A program made the translations under genes and the position numbers. The notes beneath the pieces were generated by a model that ran no database searches, was not told the origin of the DNA, and was given only the letters and a program-made list of their open reading frames with translations. Below are positions 8,804 through 17,015 of a stretch of DNA of 51,980 nt, one piece after another. Within the stretch, counting starts at the first letter, position 1, and each line of letters starts with the position of its first letter. Source of the stretch: an uncultured Erysipelotrichaceae bacterium (GTDB lineage Bacteria; Bacillota_I; Bacilli_A; RF39; UBA660); NCBI GenBank assembly GCA_902800945.1, contig CADCFX010000005.1, positions 1-51,980 of the forward strand, given 5' to 3'.

Positions 8804-9205
8804 ATGAACAAAAAAAGAGTTGTAAATTTCGCTGCCAGTGCCTTCGTGATAGCAGGATTAGTAACTGCCGGATTAACTGGAGCACATGCTTGCCATAACA
8901 CAGATCATCTACACGAATGGTGCCCAATAAACAATTATCTAGGCGCAGGGCATCAAGCTTGGATAGTAAATAATTTATATAATAACGAAGATTACCACGC
9001 CTACGTAAGTAATAATGGAAAAGTAACTTTAGAAAGGACTCCATATCTAAGGGTAGATGAAAATGGCAATACAATGATTTATAATCCTCCAGGTTCCATT
9101 TTTAAAGGAGATAAAATAGTAACAACAATAGAAACTGACGGAATAGTCATTACAAAAGGTGAAGAAATATATAGTATTATTGAACCTCCAAAGCATTCTA
9201 GATAA
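8804..9205 (+). CDS. Small secreted His/Cys-bearing protein, unknown
   Basis: A basic start (MNKKR) and a hydrophobic core lead to GAHA, a good signal peptidase I site; the mature protein would start CHNTDHLHEWC, with two Cys and three His in eleven residues. The rest (about 100 residues) is hydrophilic with beta-like patterns and no domain that I recognise. The AGAGGTGG site sits seven bases before the ATG and the gene has its own promoter, divergent from ezrA and alone in its transcript. Metal or thiol chemistry by the His/Cys cluster is a guess. An alternative reading of GAHAC as a lipobox is weak. Confidence 0.75.
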   Translation: MNKKRVVNFAASAFVIAGLVTAGLTGAHACHNTDHLHEWCPINNYLGAGHQAWIVNNLYNNEDYHAYVSNNGKVTLERTPYLRVDENGNTMIYNPPGSIFKGDKIVTTIETDGIVITKGEEIYSIIEPPKHSR

Positions 9206-9248
9206 TCCATTAAAAACTTATTTTACTGCTAAATTACCACAGTAAACA

Positions 9249-9276
9249 TTGACAAAACAACATTTTCTTGTATAAT
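9249..9276 (+). promoter_or_regulatory. Strong promoter of rpsD
   Basis: Consensus TTGACA (9249-9254) and TATAAT (9271-9276) with a 16-base spacer. The start site would lie about 160 bases before the rpsD ATG, leaving a long leader. Confidence 0.8.
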
Positions 9277-9282
9277 TAAATA

Positions 9283-9430
9283 TGCGATGTATTTGGCAGC
9301 GTTATAAGTAATTATAAAGTGTTTATTACGTTTAAGGTTTATGAGTAATTAGGGCTGCCCTAATAAAAATATCTAAATAAACTCCCTATAACTTATTTAT
9401 AACAATCCTATATATCAATATTGATAGAAA
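9283..9430 (+). promoter_or_regulatory. Structured rpsD leader, probable S4 autoregulatory site
   Basis: The leader between promoter and rpsD holds two pairing options that exclude each other: GGCAGC (9295-9300) can pair with GCTGCC (9354-9359), while the same region can fold locally as ATTAGGG with CCCTAAT (9348-9364) just before an A-rich run. In Bacillus, free S4 represses rpsD by binding its own leader. The layout fits that kind of control; the exact fold is not shown by sequence alone. Confidence 0.6.
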
Positions 9431-9442
9431 GGAGAGCTCATT

Positions 9443-10045
9443 ATGGCAAGATATACTGGTCCAGTTTATAAGAAAAGCCGTCGTCTAGGATTTTCAATTT
9501 TAGAAAATGGTAAAGAATTAGCAAAACGTCCTTACGCTCCTGGTATTCACGGAAACGATAAAAGACGTAAATCATCAGAATATGGTGTTCAGTTAGCTGA
9601 AAAACAAAAAGTTAGATTGATGTATGGCTTAAATGAAAAACAATTCCACAGATTATTCGATAAAGCTTCTAAAATGAGAGGTAATGCTGGTCACAACTTA
9701 CTATTCTTATTAGAAACAAGATTAGATAATATTGTTTATCGTTTAGGAATGGCTAAAACAAGAAGAGCTGCAAGACAAGTAGTTAACCATGGACATATTA
9801 CAGTTAATGGTAAAAAAGTAAATATTCCTTCTTTCCAAGTAAAAGTTGGAGACATAGTTGCTGTTAAAGAAAACTCTTTAGAACACCCAGCAATTAGAGA
9901 AGCTGTTGAAACTACTTTAAATCGTCCTGCATTTGTTGAATTCGACCCTAAGAAGATGACAGGCAAATTAGTAAGATTACCTGACAGAAGTGAAGTTAAC
10001 CAAGAAGTTAATGAAACTCTTATTGTTGAGTACTACAACAGATAA
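9443..10045 (+). CDS. rpsD: 30S ribosomal protein S4
   Basis: S4 nucleates 30S assembly by binding the 5' domain of 16S rRNA and also acts as its own translational repressor. [16 protein letters not shown] opens the protein; an S4 RNA-binding domain follows ([26 protein letters not shown]). The length (200) is normal. The N-terminal zinc-binding Cys residues found in some S4 proteins are absent, as in the zinc-free type. AAAGGAG precedes the ATG. The gene stands alone between its own promoter and terminator, as in Bacillus. Confidence 0.98.
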   Translation: MARYTGPVYKKSRRLGFSILENGKELAKRPYAPGIHGNDKRRKSSEYGVQLAEKQKVRLMYGLNEKQFHRLFDKASKMRGNAGHNLLFLLETRLDNIVYRLGMAKTRRAARQVVNHGHITVNGKKVNIPSFQVKVGDIVAVKENSLEHPAIREAVETTLNRPAFVEFDPKKMTGKLVRLPDRSEVNQEVNETLIVEYYNR

Positions 10046-10050
10046 TATTA

Positions 10051-10083
10051 AAAATGAAGAACTAGCAAGTTCTTCATTTTTTA
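10051..10083. terminator. Bidirectional terminator after rpsD
   Basis: A 13-bp perfect stem (10051-10063 with 10068-10080, loop AGCA) has T runs on both sides, so it can stop rpsD on the plus strand and the facing gene at 10099 on the minus strand. Confidence 0.85.
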
Positions 10084-10098
10084 TTGAATAATATTTTA

Positions 10099-10542
10099 TT
10101 ATTCATATTTTTTAATAATTTTATCTAATTTATCTACATATTTTCGAGAAAAATACTCACATTCCGATAGTTTTTCACCCGTTAAATTTACCTTTATTCC
10201 ACAACCTTCCAATTGTTTCTCATCATTTTTATTTTCCTTTTTCATTTGTTCAATAATATTTTTTACTTGAAAAAAATCTTTATTTGCAATTCTTCCAGCA
10301 TAATTAAACTGGTCTTTAGGTGGTCCATCTATCGTCATTTCATCAATAATTTTGCTTTTATATACTTTTCCATTTTTTAAAATAATTATTACTTCTCTTT
10401 TTGGATATTTATATGTTATCTTCTCAACCAGAATATTCTTCGTATTATTAATAATCCCATCATAATTATTTTTATAAATTATAAATCCTATTATTCCAAC
10501 AATAATAATTATAAACAAAATACATACTATTTTTTTCCTCAT
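10099..10542 (-). CDS. Membrane-anchored small protein, unknown
   Basis: One N-terminal membrane helix (about residues 5-24, MRKKIVCILFIIIIVGII) would anchor about 120 hydrophilic residues outside the cell. Two Cys lie near the end (G-C-G at about 117 and E-C-E at about 131) and might pair. No known domain is recognised. GAAGGGAT stands before the ATG. The gene follows the M16 peptidase pair by 35 bases in the same direction and may be read with it. Confidence 0.65.
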   Translation of the reverse strand: MRKKIVCILFIIIIVGIIGFIIYKNNYDGIINNTKNILVEKITYKYPKREVIIILKNGKVYKSKIIDEMTIDGPPKDQFNYAGRIANKDFFQVKNIIEQMKKENKNDEKQLEGCGIKVNLTGEKLSECEYFSRKYVDKLDKIIKKYE

Positions 10543-10577
10543 AATCTTTAATCCCTTCGTATCTAACTATATACTTA

Positions 10578-11843
10578 TTACCTTTCCATAATTACAACAG
10601 ACTCATTATCAAGATTCATTTTTCTGATTACATCTTTAGCCTTTTTTAGATTTGCACTATTATATATTTCATATAAATTATCATAAATCTTATTATATCT
10701 AACTAAACTACGAATAATGTCGAGATTAATATATTCAACATCATCATACTGATTAATAAGATTAGCAATATTTACTCTTCTCTTTCTTACTAATCCTGCT
10801 TCATCCATTTCCAATTCTTTCATTTTGCTCTCTATAATACTAATTACTTCATTTATTCTTTCGCTTTCTATAGTAATGTTTATAACTATAACATCGTCAT
10901 ATATAGTTGCCGAAGCCCCCATCCTAGATATCATCTTTTTTTCTTTTAATTCTTCATATAATTTAGAATTAGAAGAAAAATTATTATTTAGAATAATATA
11001 AAAATAATTATCCAGTTCTTCATCATCATAATCTTTAAATAAATCTCTACTCATTTTATAAGAAACAATAGCTTTCGGAATATTTACCATTTCTTCTTTT
11101 ATTACCATCTTTCTTTCTTTTACTTTAACCGGTTCTTTTCGATGTACCTTTTCAAAATTTACTTTCACAAACTTTTTATTATTTTGATTTGCTTTAATAA
11201 CGTCTAAAGCCTCTTTCACATTGAAATTACCAGTAATTACCACAAACATATTACAAGGATTATAAAAAGTACTATGCACCAATTTCACTTCGTCTAATGT
11301 AATTCCTTTTACATCCTCTTCTTCTCCTACAATTCTTACATTTCTTTTATTATTAAAATACAACGCTTTATTACTCTCGAATTTCAATTTATTTAACAAA
11401 TCATTTTTATATCTTCTTACTTCTTCAACAATAATTCCCTTCTCTTTTTCAATTAATGATTTCGTAAAAAAACTTTTTTGTACATAATCCAATAATAGAT
11501 TTAAATTTTTCTTAAAACTATTACTCGAAGAAACCAAGTAAGAAGTATGATCATAGGTAGTATATGCATTTATATCCGAACCATATTTTTTAAACAAATC
11601 ATTTGCCGTAACATTATCAGAATAATTAAAATTAACATGTTCAAGAAAATGAGCTATCCCATCACTAACTTTATAGTCTTTTCCATCTATTTTAAACTCG
11701 GTATCAACCGATCCATATTTAGTTGTAAAAGTAATATAATAATGATCTACATTTTTATTAGGTAACATATAAACACTAAGACCATTTTTTATCTTATCCC
11801 ACCAAATAGTCTGATCAATGTTTTTTAAACTAATTTGTTTCAT
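10578..11843 (-). CDS. M16 zinc peptidase-like protein (YmfH type)
   Basis: The inverted zinc motif H-x-x-E-H is present in GIAHFLEHVNF, and a downstream Glu pair in IIVEEVRRY supplies the third ligand region, as in active M16 peptidases. The 421-residue chain has the two-lobe layout of the family. The true start is the ATG at 11843 after GGGGAGGACAATA; a GTG five codons upstream lies inside that ribosome binding site. It overlaps the preceding M16-like gene by 14 bases. In Bacillus the ymfF-ymfH pair has the same order, with one active and one inactive partner; this is the active one. Cytoplasmic, since no signal peptide is seen. Confidence 0.9.
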   Translation of the reverse strand: MKQISLKNIDQTIWWDKIKNGLSVYMLPNKNVDHYYITFTTKYGSVDTEFKIDGKDYKVSDGIAHFLEHVNFNYSDNVTANDLFKKYGSDINAYTTYDHTSYLVSSSNSFKKNLNLLLDYVQKSFFTKSLIEKEKGIIVEEVRRYKNDLLNKLKFESNKALYFNNKRNVRIVGEEEDVKGITLDEVKLVHSTFYNPCNMFVVITGNFNVKEALDVIKANQNNKKFVKVNFEKVHRKEPVKVKERKMVIKEEMVNIPKAIVSYKMSRDLFKDYDDEELDNYFYIILNNNFSSNSKLYEELKEKKMISRMGASATIYDDVIVINITIESERINEVISIIESKMKELEMDEAGLVRKRRVNIANLINQYDDVEYINLDIIRSLVRYNKIYDNLYEIYNSANLKKAKDVIRKMNLDNESVVIMER

Positions 11844-13104
11844 TATTGTCCTCCCCACAAAGTAAGAACACTACATTCTTTTTTGCTTTCCTTGCAATTT
11901 TCATTATATCTTCTTTTTTTACACTTTTCATAACCTCAATAAACTCTTTTGCTTCATATCTATCTCTAAAATCAAGATCAAAATTATAAGCTAAAATAGA
12001 ATCTATTGAACTACTTATATTCTTTAATTTATTTTCAAAAGCTTTTATGCTATCTTTAATATCGCGTTCACTAAAATCTCCATTAATCATCTCGCTCAAA
12101 CATTTATCAATTAAATTTAGACACAAATCTTTATCTTTTTTATTAATACCCGCCCCAATAAACAAAAAATTATCATTAGGGCTAAAATTTGAAAAAATAG
12201 TATAACACAAAGAGTTTTTCTCTCTTACATTATCATACAACTTTGAAGTTAATCCACCAGAACCCAATATAAAATTAAAAAGAGCACTACTTACATATTT
12301 TTCTTTTCTAGATTTTAAATCAAGATTATAAAAAATAATTAAAGAATCTTGTTTAAAAGGCCCAATTTCTTCTATATATAAAGAATCCTCTCTAGACTCA
12401 TTATTAATGAACAAAGTATTATTATTGCTATACTTCTTAATAGAAGCAAAATACTTATCTAAATAAGATACCACTTCTTTCTTATTTAAATTACCTACAA
12501 TATAAATATAACACTCTGTATTATTTAGCATTCTATCATATGCCTTTTTCAGATCATTAACAGTCGTCTTTTCAAGATCTTCCAAATTACCATCTAATGC
12601 TACACCAGTTGAAGTATTTTTACCAAAAATTCCGATTGCTTTATTAAAGGCATATTTCATCGGTTTTTCTCTCATAGAAGTCAAATAATCGCGATAATTA
12701 TTTTTACATATTTCAAAGCATCTATTTGTATAATCACCATTATTAAAATTTGGTTTTAATATAACATTACTCAACAATTTTATTACTTCTTCTAAATAAT
12801 CGTCATCACAATACTTGGGATCTAAAAAATCCAAATCGAACTTATGAAAAAGATTATCTCCAACCCTGGTCAAATTACCATCCACATATGCATCATATAA
12901 GTATTCATATTCTATTAGGAGTTCCCTCCTAGAAGGAAAATCATACGAACTATATTGTAAAAAATCCTCTAACAAACTATTTACCGTTACTTCTTTTACA
13001 TCTAATTTTTGTTTAAACAACACCTGAATATGACAAGATTTAAATTTCTTTGTTTTTATATAATTGATTACATAATTATCTCGCTTAATTACTTCCTTTT
13101 TCAT
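11830..13104 (-). CDS. M16 family protein without zinc motif (YmfF type)
   Basis: The sequence has M16 features, such as the region around CYIYIVGNLNKKEVVSYLD and GSGGLTSKLYDNVREKNSLCY (the R/Y substrate-side motif), but no H-x-x-E-H; the corresponding stretch reads NSLLEDFLQ. Such inactive subunits pair with an active one in two-subunit M16 peptidases. The start at 13104 has GAGGTG before it; an in-frame start 13 codons earlier lies near the upstream terminator. Translation is coupled to the next gene by overlap. Which peptides the pair cuts is not known from sequence. Confidence 0.85.
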   Translation of the reverse strand: MKKEVIKRDNYVINYIKTKKFKSCHIQVLFKQKLDVKEVTVNSLLEDFLQYSSYDFPSRRELLIEYEYLYDAYVDGNLTRVGDNLFHKFDLDFLDPKYCDDDYLEEVIKLLSNVILKPNFNNGDYTNRCFEICKNNYRDYLTSMREKPMKYAFNKAIGIFGKNTSTGVALDGNLEDLEKTTVNDLKKAYDRMLNNTECYIYIVGNLNKKEVVSYLDKYFASIKKYSNNNTLFINNESREDSLYIEEIGPFKQDSLIIFYNLDLKSRKEKYVSSALFNFILGSGGLTSKLYDNVREKNSLCYTIFSNFSPNDNFLFIGAGINKKDKDLCLNLIDKCLSEMINGDFSERDIKDSIKAFENKLKNISSSIDSILAYNFDLDFRDRYEAKEFIEVMKSVKKEDIMKIARKAKKNVVFLLCGEDNNETN

Positions 13105-13128
13105 AAGACACCTCATTCGTCTATTATA

Positions 13129-13159
13129 TAAAAAAAGTAACAATATTTCTACTGTTACC
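13129..13159 (-). terminator. Terminator between the repeat protein and the M16 pair
   Basis: GTAACA (13158-13153) pairs with TGTTAC (13142-13137) across a ten-base loop, followed by TTTTTTT on the minus strand. The stem includes the stop codon of the 13155 gene. Confidence 0.7.
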
Positions 13160-14639
13160 CTTTATATTCGTTATTAACTCTAGCCATACTAGACACTTTT
13201 TCATCTATCTTCTTTATCTTTCCGTTATATAAGTATAAATCTCCATACTTAGTAGTTTTATTATAATCCTTAATATAATAAATTCTATTATCTTTTACAT
13301 ATTGATATCTATTAACATCTTCATCAATAAGTTTAGGCTTGCCACCCCTAGAATAATATAAAGAGCCACTAACGCCAGAATAGTTTTTAAAATAATATAT
13401 ATTTTTTCCATCATTACTAATACTTATATTCGTTCTTATTACATCACTATCTAATTTTTTTGCTTTATAAGAGTTAGTTATATATAAAGTTCCTAGCCCT
13501 TTCTTTGTTGCATCCGCTAAAAAAACATAACCCTTTCTGGTTTTTTGGAAAGATAGAGCTTCAACATCTCCAACTACAGTTCTACTCTTTCCAACCTTTG
13601 TTCCATTAATTCTTGCAAACATCAATTCATTATCTTTGTTAATATAATAAACAGCCTGTTTATTAAAAATATAAACATAATTTATATTACTTTTAAGCCC
13701 TTTGACAATAGCACTAGCTTCTTTAGTACCCTTTTGAAAATAAAGAGTATATCTATCATTATCATATTTACTATATACAACTTCTTTATTAACTACATCT
13801 ATAGCCGCTATATCATATATATCATTCGCCACTTTATTACTCTTACTACCATCATAATAATACAAAGTCCCTCCTATAGTTAGATAATAGAATTCTTCCG
13901 TATTTTCATCAGAATAATAAGCACTAACATCCTCATCTATTTTATTATTACTATCATCTTCAAGTCCATACAATTTCAAAGACTTATTACCATCAAGATA
14001 TATTAAGTATTTATCATTTAATAGTCTAGCATCTTTTCCAAAATTCTTTTCAATTTTTTTAATAGTATCTTTATTAGCTTTTAAACTCCTTATACTTAGC
14101 ACGCCATCTTTTAAATATATTACTTCTTCATCTGTAATAGCTTTAACATCTCTAATATCAGACACTATTTTCTCATTTTTTCTATAATTATAAACATATA
14201 GGTTATCATCTTCATCAATAGAAACAATATATTTATCATTATCATTAAAATAGTATTTTTTTACATCCCCAAGAACTTTTTTAACTTCATTCTTCCTGTT
14301 AGCTGTATATAAGTATAAAGAAGAATTCTTCATATACAAAACATATTTATCAGTATTATTAGCATATAACACATCACTGACGCTATCTTCTTTAGACAGC
14401 TCTACCTTATTCCTTTTCTTATCTAATAAAACCAAACTATTATCCTTATTATAAACAAGAGGATAATTAACAACCTTCTTTGTAAAAAACACATTTTTAA
14501 TCAAAAAAACAAAAGCAATAATTACCAAACATCCAATAAATAACCTTAAACTAGTCATAATTCCGCGCACATTATTAGCATTCAGTTCAAACTTTTTAAA
14601 TTTTAATTCCTTCTTTTTATTTTCATCTCTACTTTTCAT
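13155..14639 (-). CDS. Membrane-anchored repeat protein, propeller-like, unknown
   Basis: A short basic cytoplasmic part precedes one membrane helix (about residues 31-51, LRLFIGCLVIIAFVFLI). The remaining 440 residues lie outside and repeat a short pattern of two beta strands around an L-Y-x-Y or x-Y-Y core (for example LYLYTANRK, LYVYNYRK, LYYYDGSK, IYYIKDYN) spaced about 40-50 residues. This resembles beta-propeller blades. No catalytic residues are seen. It shares general style, though not clear sequence, with the proteins at 24329-25381 and 25406-27784. It has its own promoter inside the end of the preceding gene. A structural or binding role in the envelope is inference. Confidence 0.7.
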   Translation of the reverse strand: MKSRDENKKKELKFKKFELNANNVRGIMTSLRLFIGCLVIIAFVFLIKNVFFTKKVVNYPLVYNKDNSLVLLDKKRNKVELSKEDSVSDVLYANNTDKYVLYMKNSSLYLYTANRKNEVKKVLGDVKKYYFNDNDKYIVSIDEDDNLYVYNYRKNEKIVSDIRDVKAITDEEVIYLKDGVLSIRSLKANKDTIKKIEKNFGKDARLLNDKYLIYLDGNKSLKLYGLEDDSNNKIDEDVSAYYSDENTEEFYYLTIGGTLYYYDGSKSNKVANDIYDIAAIDVVNKEVVYSKYDNDRYTLYFQKGTKEASAIVKGLKSNINYVYIFNKQAVYYINKDNELMFARINGTKVGKSRTVVGDVEALSFQKTRKGYVFLADATKKGLGTLYITNSYKAKKLDSDVIRTNISISNDGKNIYYFKNYSGVSGSLYYSRGGKPKLIDEDVNRYQYVKDNRIYYIKDYNKTTKYGDLYLYNGKIKKIDEKVSSMARVNNEYKG

Positions 14640-14659
14640 AATAATACCATCCTAATAAA

Positions 14660-14688
14660 ATTATAGTTCATTGTACCCAATTCTTCAA
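14660..14688 (-). promoter_or_regulatory. Promoter of the repeat protein gene
   Basis: TTGAAG (14688-14683), 17 bases, TATAAT (14665-14660) on the minus strand. The -35 box overlaps the TGA stop of the dGTPase-like gene. Confidence 0.6.
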
Positions 14689-15818
14689 TGCTTTTTATTC
14701 AAACATACTTTATATTCCCTTACTATATAATCATCTGTCATTCCTGCAATATAATCAATAACCTTTCTCTCATCACTTGTATTAGCCAAATACTCCGAAG
14801 ACATTTTATTCAAGAAGACCTCAAATATACCACTGTCTTTATCTTGTTTTTTAACACATTCTAGTGAAACATCAAAAACCGTGTTAAATACCTCGTTATA
14901 AAACTCTACCATTTCTGCACTATTAGCTTTACTATAAATACTATCATAATTAAACGCCTTCAAATCCTTAAGAGCCTTAAAAACCTTATCACTCATTTTC
15001 AAATACTCTTTACCCAAACTGTTTGTTAAGACATCCTTAATAATCGTATCAATTATTTGACTATTCTTACATCCTAATACGCTTTTGATATCATCAGGTA
15101 TATCTTCTTCTTTAATTAGTCCTAACCTCATAGCATCTTCTATATCACGGCCAACATAAGCAATAATATCGCTTATTCTTACAACACACCCCTCTAATGT
15201 CATTGGAACAAGTTTTTTTACTAACCCCGCATCAGAATATGTACGATTATATTCCTCCAAAAAAGTTTCCTTTGTCTTTTTTCGCGGACGATATTCTTTC
15301 AATTCTAGTTCTCCATTATGACAAAGAATCGCATCCAACGTTTGAACAGTTAAATTGCAGCCTCTTCCCTCATTTTCTAAAACCATTAATTGTCTAACAC
15401 TTTGAACATTATGATTAAAATACCCTTCTCCTACTCGAGTACTTATTCCATTTAATATACTTTCACCAGTATGACCAAAAGGAACATGACCAATATCATG
15501 ACCTAAAGCCGCCGCTTCTATAAGATCTTCATTTAAGCCAAGTGCCCTACCAATCGTCCTAGCTATCTTAGATACCATTTGTACATGCGTCATACGCTTA
15601 CTAATATGATCATTATCATTAAAAGAAAACACCTGTGTTTTATCCATATATCTAGTATATGATAAAGAATATACTATTTTATCAATATCCCTAAAAAATG
15701 GCGGACGAATATCCTCTTCTATATCATCAAATCTTATAGCATCATCATCTCTTGTTGCATAAGACAATAAATGATTATTTTTATATCCCATATTCTCTTT
15801 AACCTTTTTAACATCCAT
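14685..15818 (-). CDS. HD-domain dGTPase-like phosphohydrolase
   Basis: The HD metal site is intact: H in RMTHVQMVSKIAR, the pair in ALGHDIGHVPFGHTGE, and a later D in VRISDIIAYVGRD. This is the dGTP triphosphohydrolase-like family, which removes triphosphate from deoxynucleotides and so affects the dNTP pool. Length (377) fits the short Gram-positive type. The ATG at 15818 follows AGGTGATTA; a GTG three codons earlier is part of that site. The stop is TGA. It lies downstream of dnaJ behind a terminator. Confidence 0.9.
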   Translation of the reverse strand: MDVKKVKENMGYKNNHLLSYATRDDDAIRFDDIEEDIRPPFFRDIDKIVYSLSYTRYMDKTQVFSFNDNDHISKRMTHVQMVSKIARTIGRALGLNEDLIEAAALGHDIGHVPFGHTGESILNGISTRVGEGYFNHNVQSVRQLMVLENEGRGCNLTVQTLDAILCHNGELELKEYRPRKKTKETFLEEYNRTYSDAGLVKKLVPMTLEGCVVRISDIIAYVGRDIEDAMRLGLIKEEDIPDDIKSVLGCKNSQIIDTIIKDVLTNSLGKEYLKMSDKVFKALKDLKAFNYDSIYSKANSAEMVEFYNEVFNTVFDVSLECVKKQDKDSGIFEVFLNKMSSEYLANTSDERKVIDYIAGMTDDYIVREYKVCLNKKH

Positions 15819-15862
15819 ATTAATCACCTAACCATCTATTTAAATATACCATTATATTTCTT

Positions 15863-15892
15863 CAAAAAAAAGAATTATGTAACCATAATTCT
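15863..15892 (-). terminator. Terminator of the hrcA-dnaJ operon
   Basis: A 9-bp stem (AGAATTATG with CATAATTCT, loop GTTA) is followed by eight T on the minus strand, overlapping the dnaJ stop. Confidence 0.85.
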
Positions 15893-17015
15893 ATAAATAC
15901 TTTTTATAATTCTTAAACTCTGATCCAATTTCCAAATCGGTTTCTGCCAATTGTTTAAACAAATCTTTTTGTTTTCTATCTAATTTATTAGGAATAATAA
16001 CATCTAATACAACATACATATCCCCATGTCTAGAGGATGAAGGGTCCTTAACACCTTTCCCCTTCATTCTCAACTGCTCTCCAGATTGACTACCCGAATC
16101 TATGTCAAGAATTACACTTCCTGTCAAAGTAGGAACTTCTTTTTTACATCCCAATACCGCTTCTGTAATTGTTAAAGGAACATCTACATATATGTCATTT
16201 CCTTTTCTTTCAAACAACGGATGATCTTTAACAGTAAATTCAATATAAATATCTCCATTAGGCCCACCATTATAACCAGCAGCACCTTTTCCAGTAATCC
16301 TCAATTGATGACCAGTATTAACTCCTTCTGGCACTTGTATTTCGATTTCTTTATTCTTCACTACATGGCCTTGACCATTACACTTTTTACAAACGGTTTT
16401 ATATTTTTTTCCTTTTCCATTACAATCAGGGCAAGTCGTTTCGCTTTGGAACACCCCAAACATAGTTCTTTGCTGTTGAATAACTCGACCATTTCCGCCG
16501 CAAGTAGAACAAGTAGTTTCACCTTCTCCACCTTTTCCTTTACAAGAATCACATTCCGAATCAAGATCAAGCGAAATGGTCTTCTTGCATCCAAACACAG
16601 CCTCTTCAAAAGTTAAACTAACCTTAACCAAAGAATCTTTCCCTTTAGCAGGACGATTTCTAGTGCTTCTTCTTGATGATCCACCAAACATACCACCGCC
16701 AAAAATATCTTCAAAAATTGAGCCCAAATCGATATCCTCAGCAGAGAAACCACCGAAGTCCCCAAATCCGCCGAAGCCACCGCCTCCTGCACCATCAAAT
16801 GCAGCATGACCAAATTGATCATATTGTTTTCTTTTTTGCTCATCAGATAATACAGCATACGCTTCGCCAATCTCTTTAAACTTAGCTTCGTCACCAGTTT
16901 CTTTGTTATCAGGATGATATTTTTTAGCTAGTTTTCTAAAAGCACTTTTAATCTCCGCAGTACTGGCTCCTTTAGATAGACCAAGCACCTCGTAATAATC
17001 TCTTTTATCAGCCAT
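15891..17015 (-). CDS. dnaJ: Chaperone DnaJ
   Basis: DnaJ delivers unfolded clients to DnaK and stimulates its ATPase. The J domain holds YHPDN with the HPD triad near residue 33, a Gly/Phe-rich stretch follows (residues about 70-110), then four zinc-binding C-x-x-C-x-G-x-G repeats (CDSCKGKG, CSTCGGNG, CPDCNGKG, CKKCNGQG) and the C-terminal client-binding part. Length (374) is normal. Its ATG overlaps the pepF stop by one base and follows GGGGTG, so translation is coupled. Confidence 0.97.
   Translation of the reverse strand: MADKRDYYEVLGLSKGASTAEIKSAFRKLAKKYHPDNKETGDEAKFKEIGEAYAVLSDEQKRKQYDQFGHAAFDGAGGGGFGGFGDFGGFSAEDIDLGSIFEDIFGGGMFGGSSRRSTRNRPAKGKDSLVKVSLTFEEAVFGCKKTISLDLDSECDSCKGKGGEGETTCSTCGGNGRVIQQQRTMFGVFQSETTCPDCNGKGKKYKTVCKKCNGQGHVVKNKEIEIQVPEGVNTGHQLRITGKGAAGYNGGPNGDIYIEFTVKDHPLFERKGNDIYVDVPLTITEAVLGCKKEVPTLTGSVILDIDSGSQSGEQLRMKGKGVKDPSSSRHGDMYVVLDVIIPNKLDRKQKDLFKQLAETDLEIGSEFKNYKKYL

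Noticed and set aside
9210-9245. TTTACTG and CAGTAAA could form a terminator after the small secreted protein gene
   Set aside because: The loop is ten bases and no T run follows, so it is weak; transcription may continue into rpsD.
14685-14712. TGA read as Trp (mycoplasma code), which would extend the dGTPase-like protein
   Set aside because: hrcA ends in two TGA codons and the ABC genes overlap at ATGA, so TGA is a stop here.
16221-16879. Several open frames opposite dnaJ
   Set aside because: They are shadows of the Gly/Phe and Cys-rich dnaJ sequence and have no ribosome binding site.
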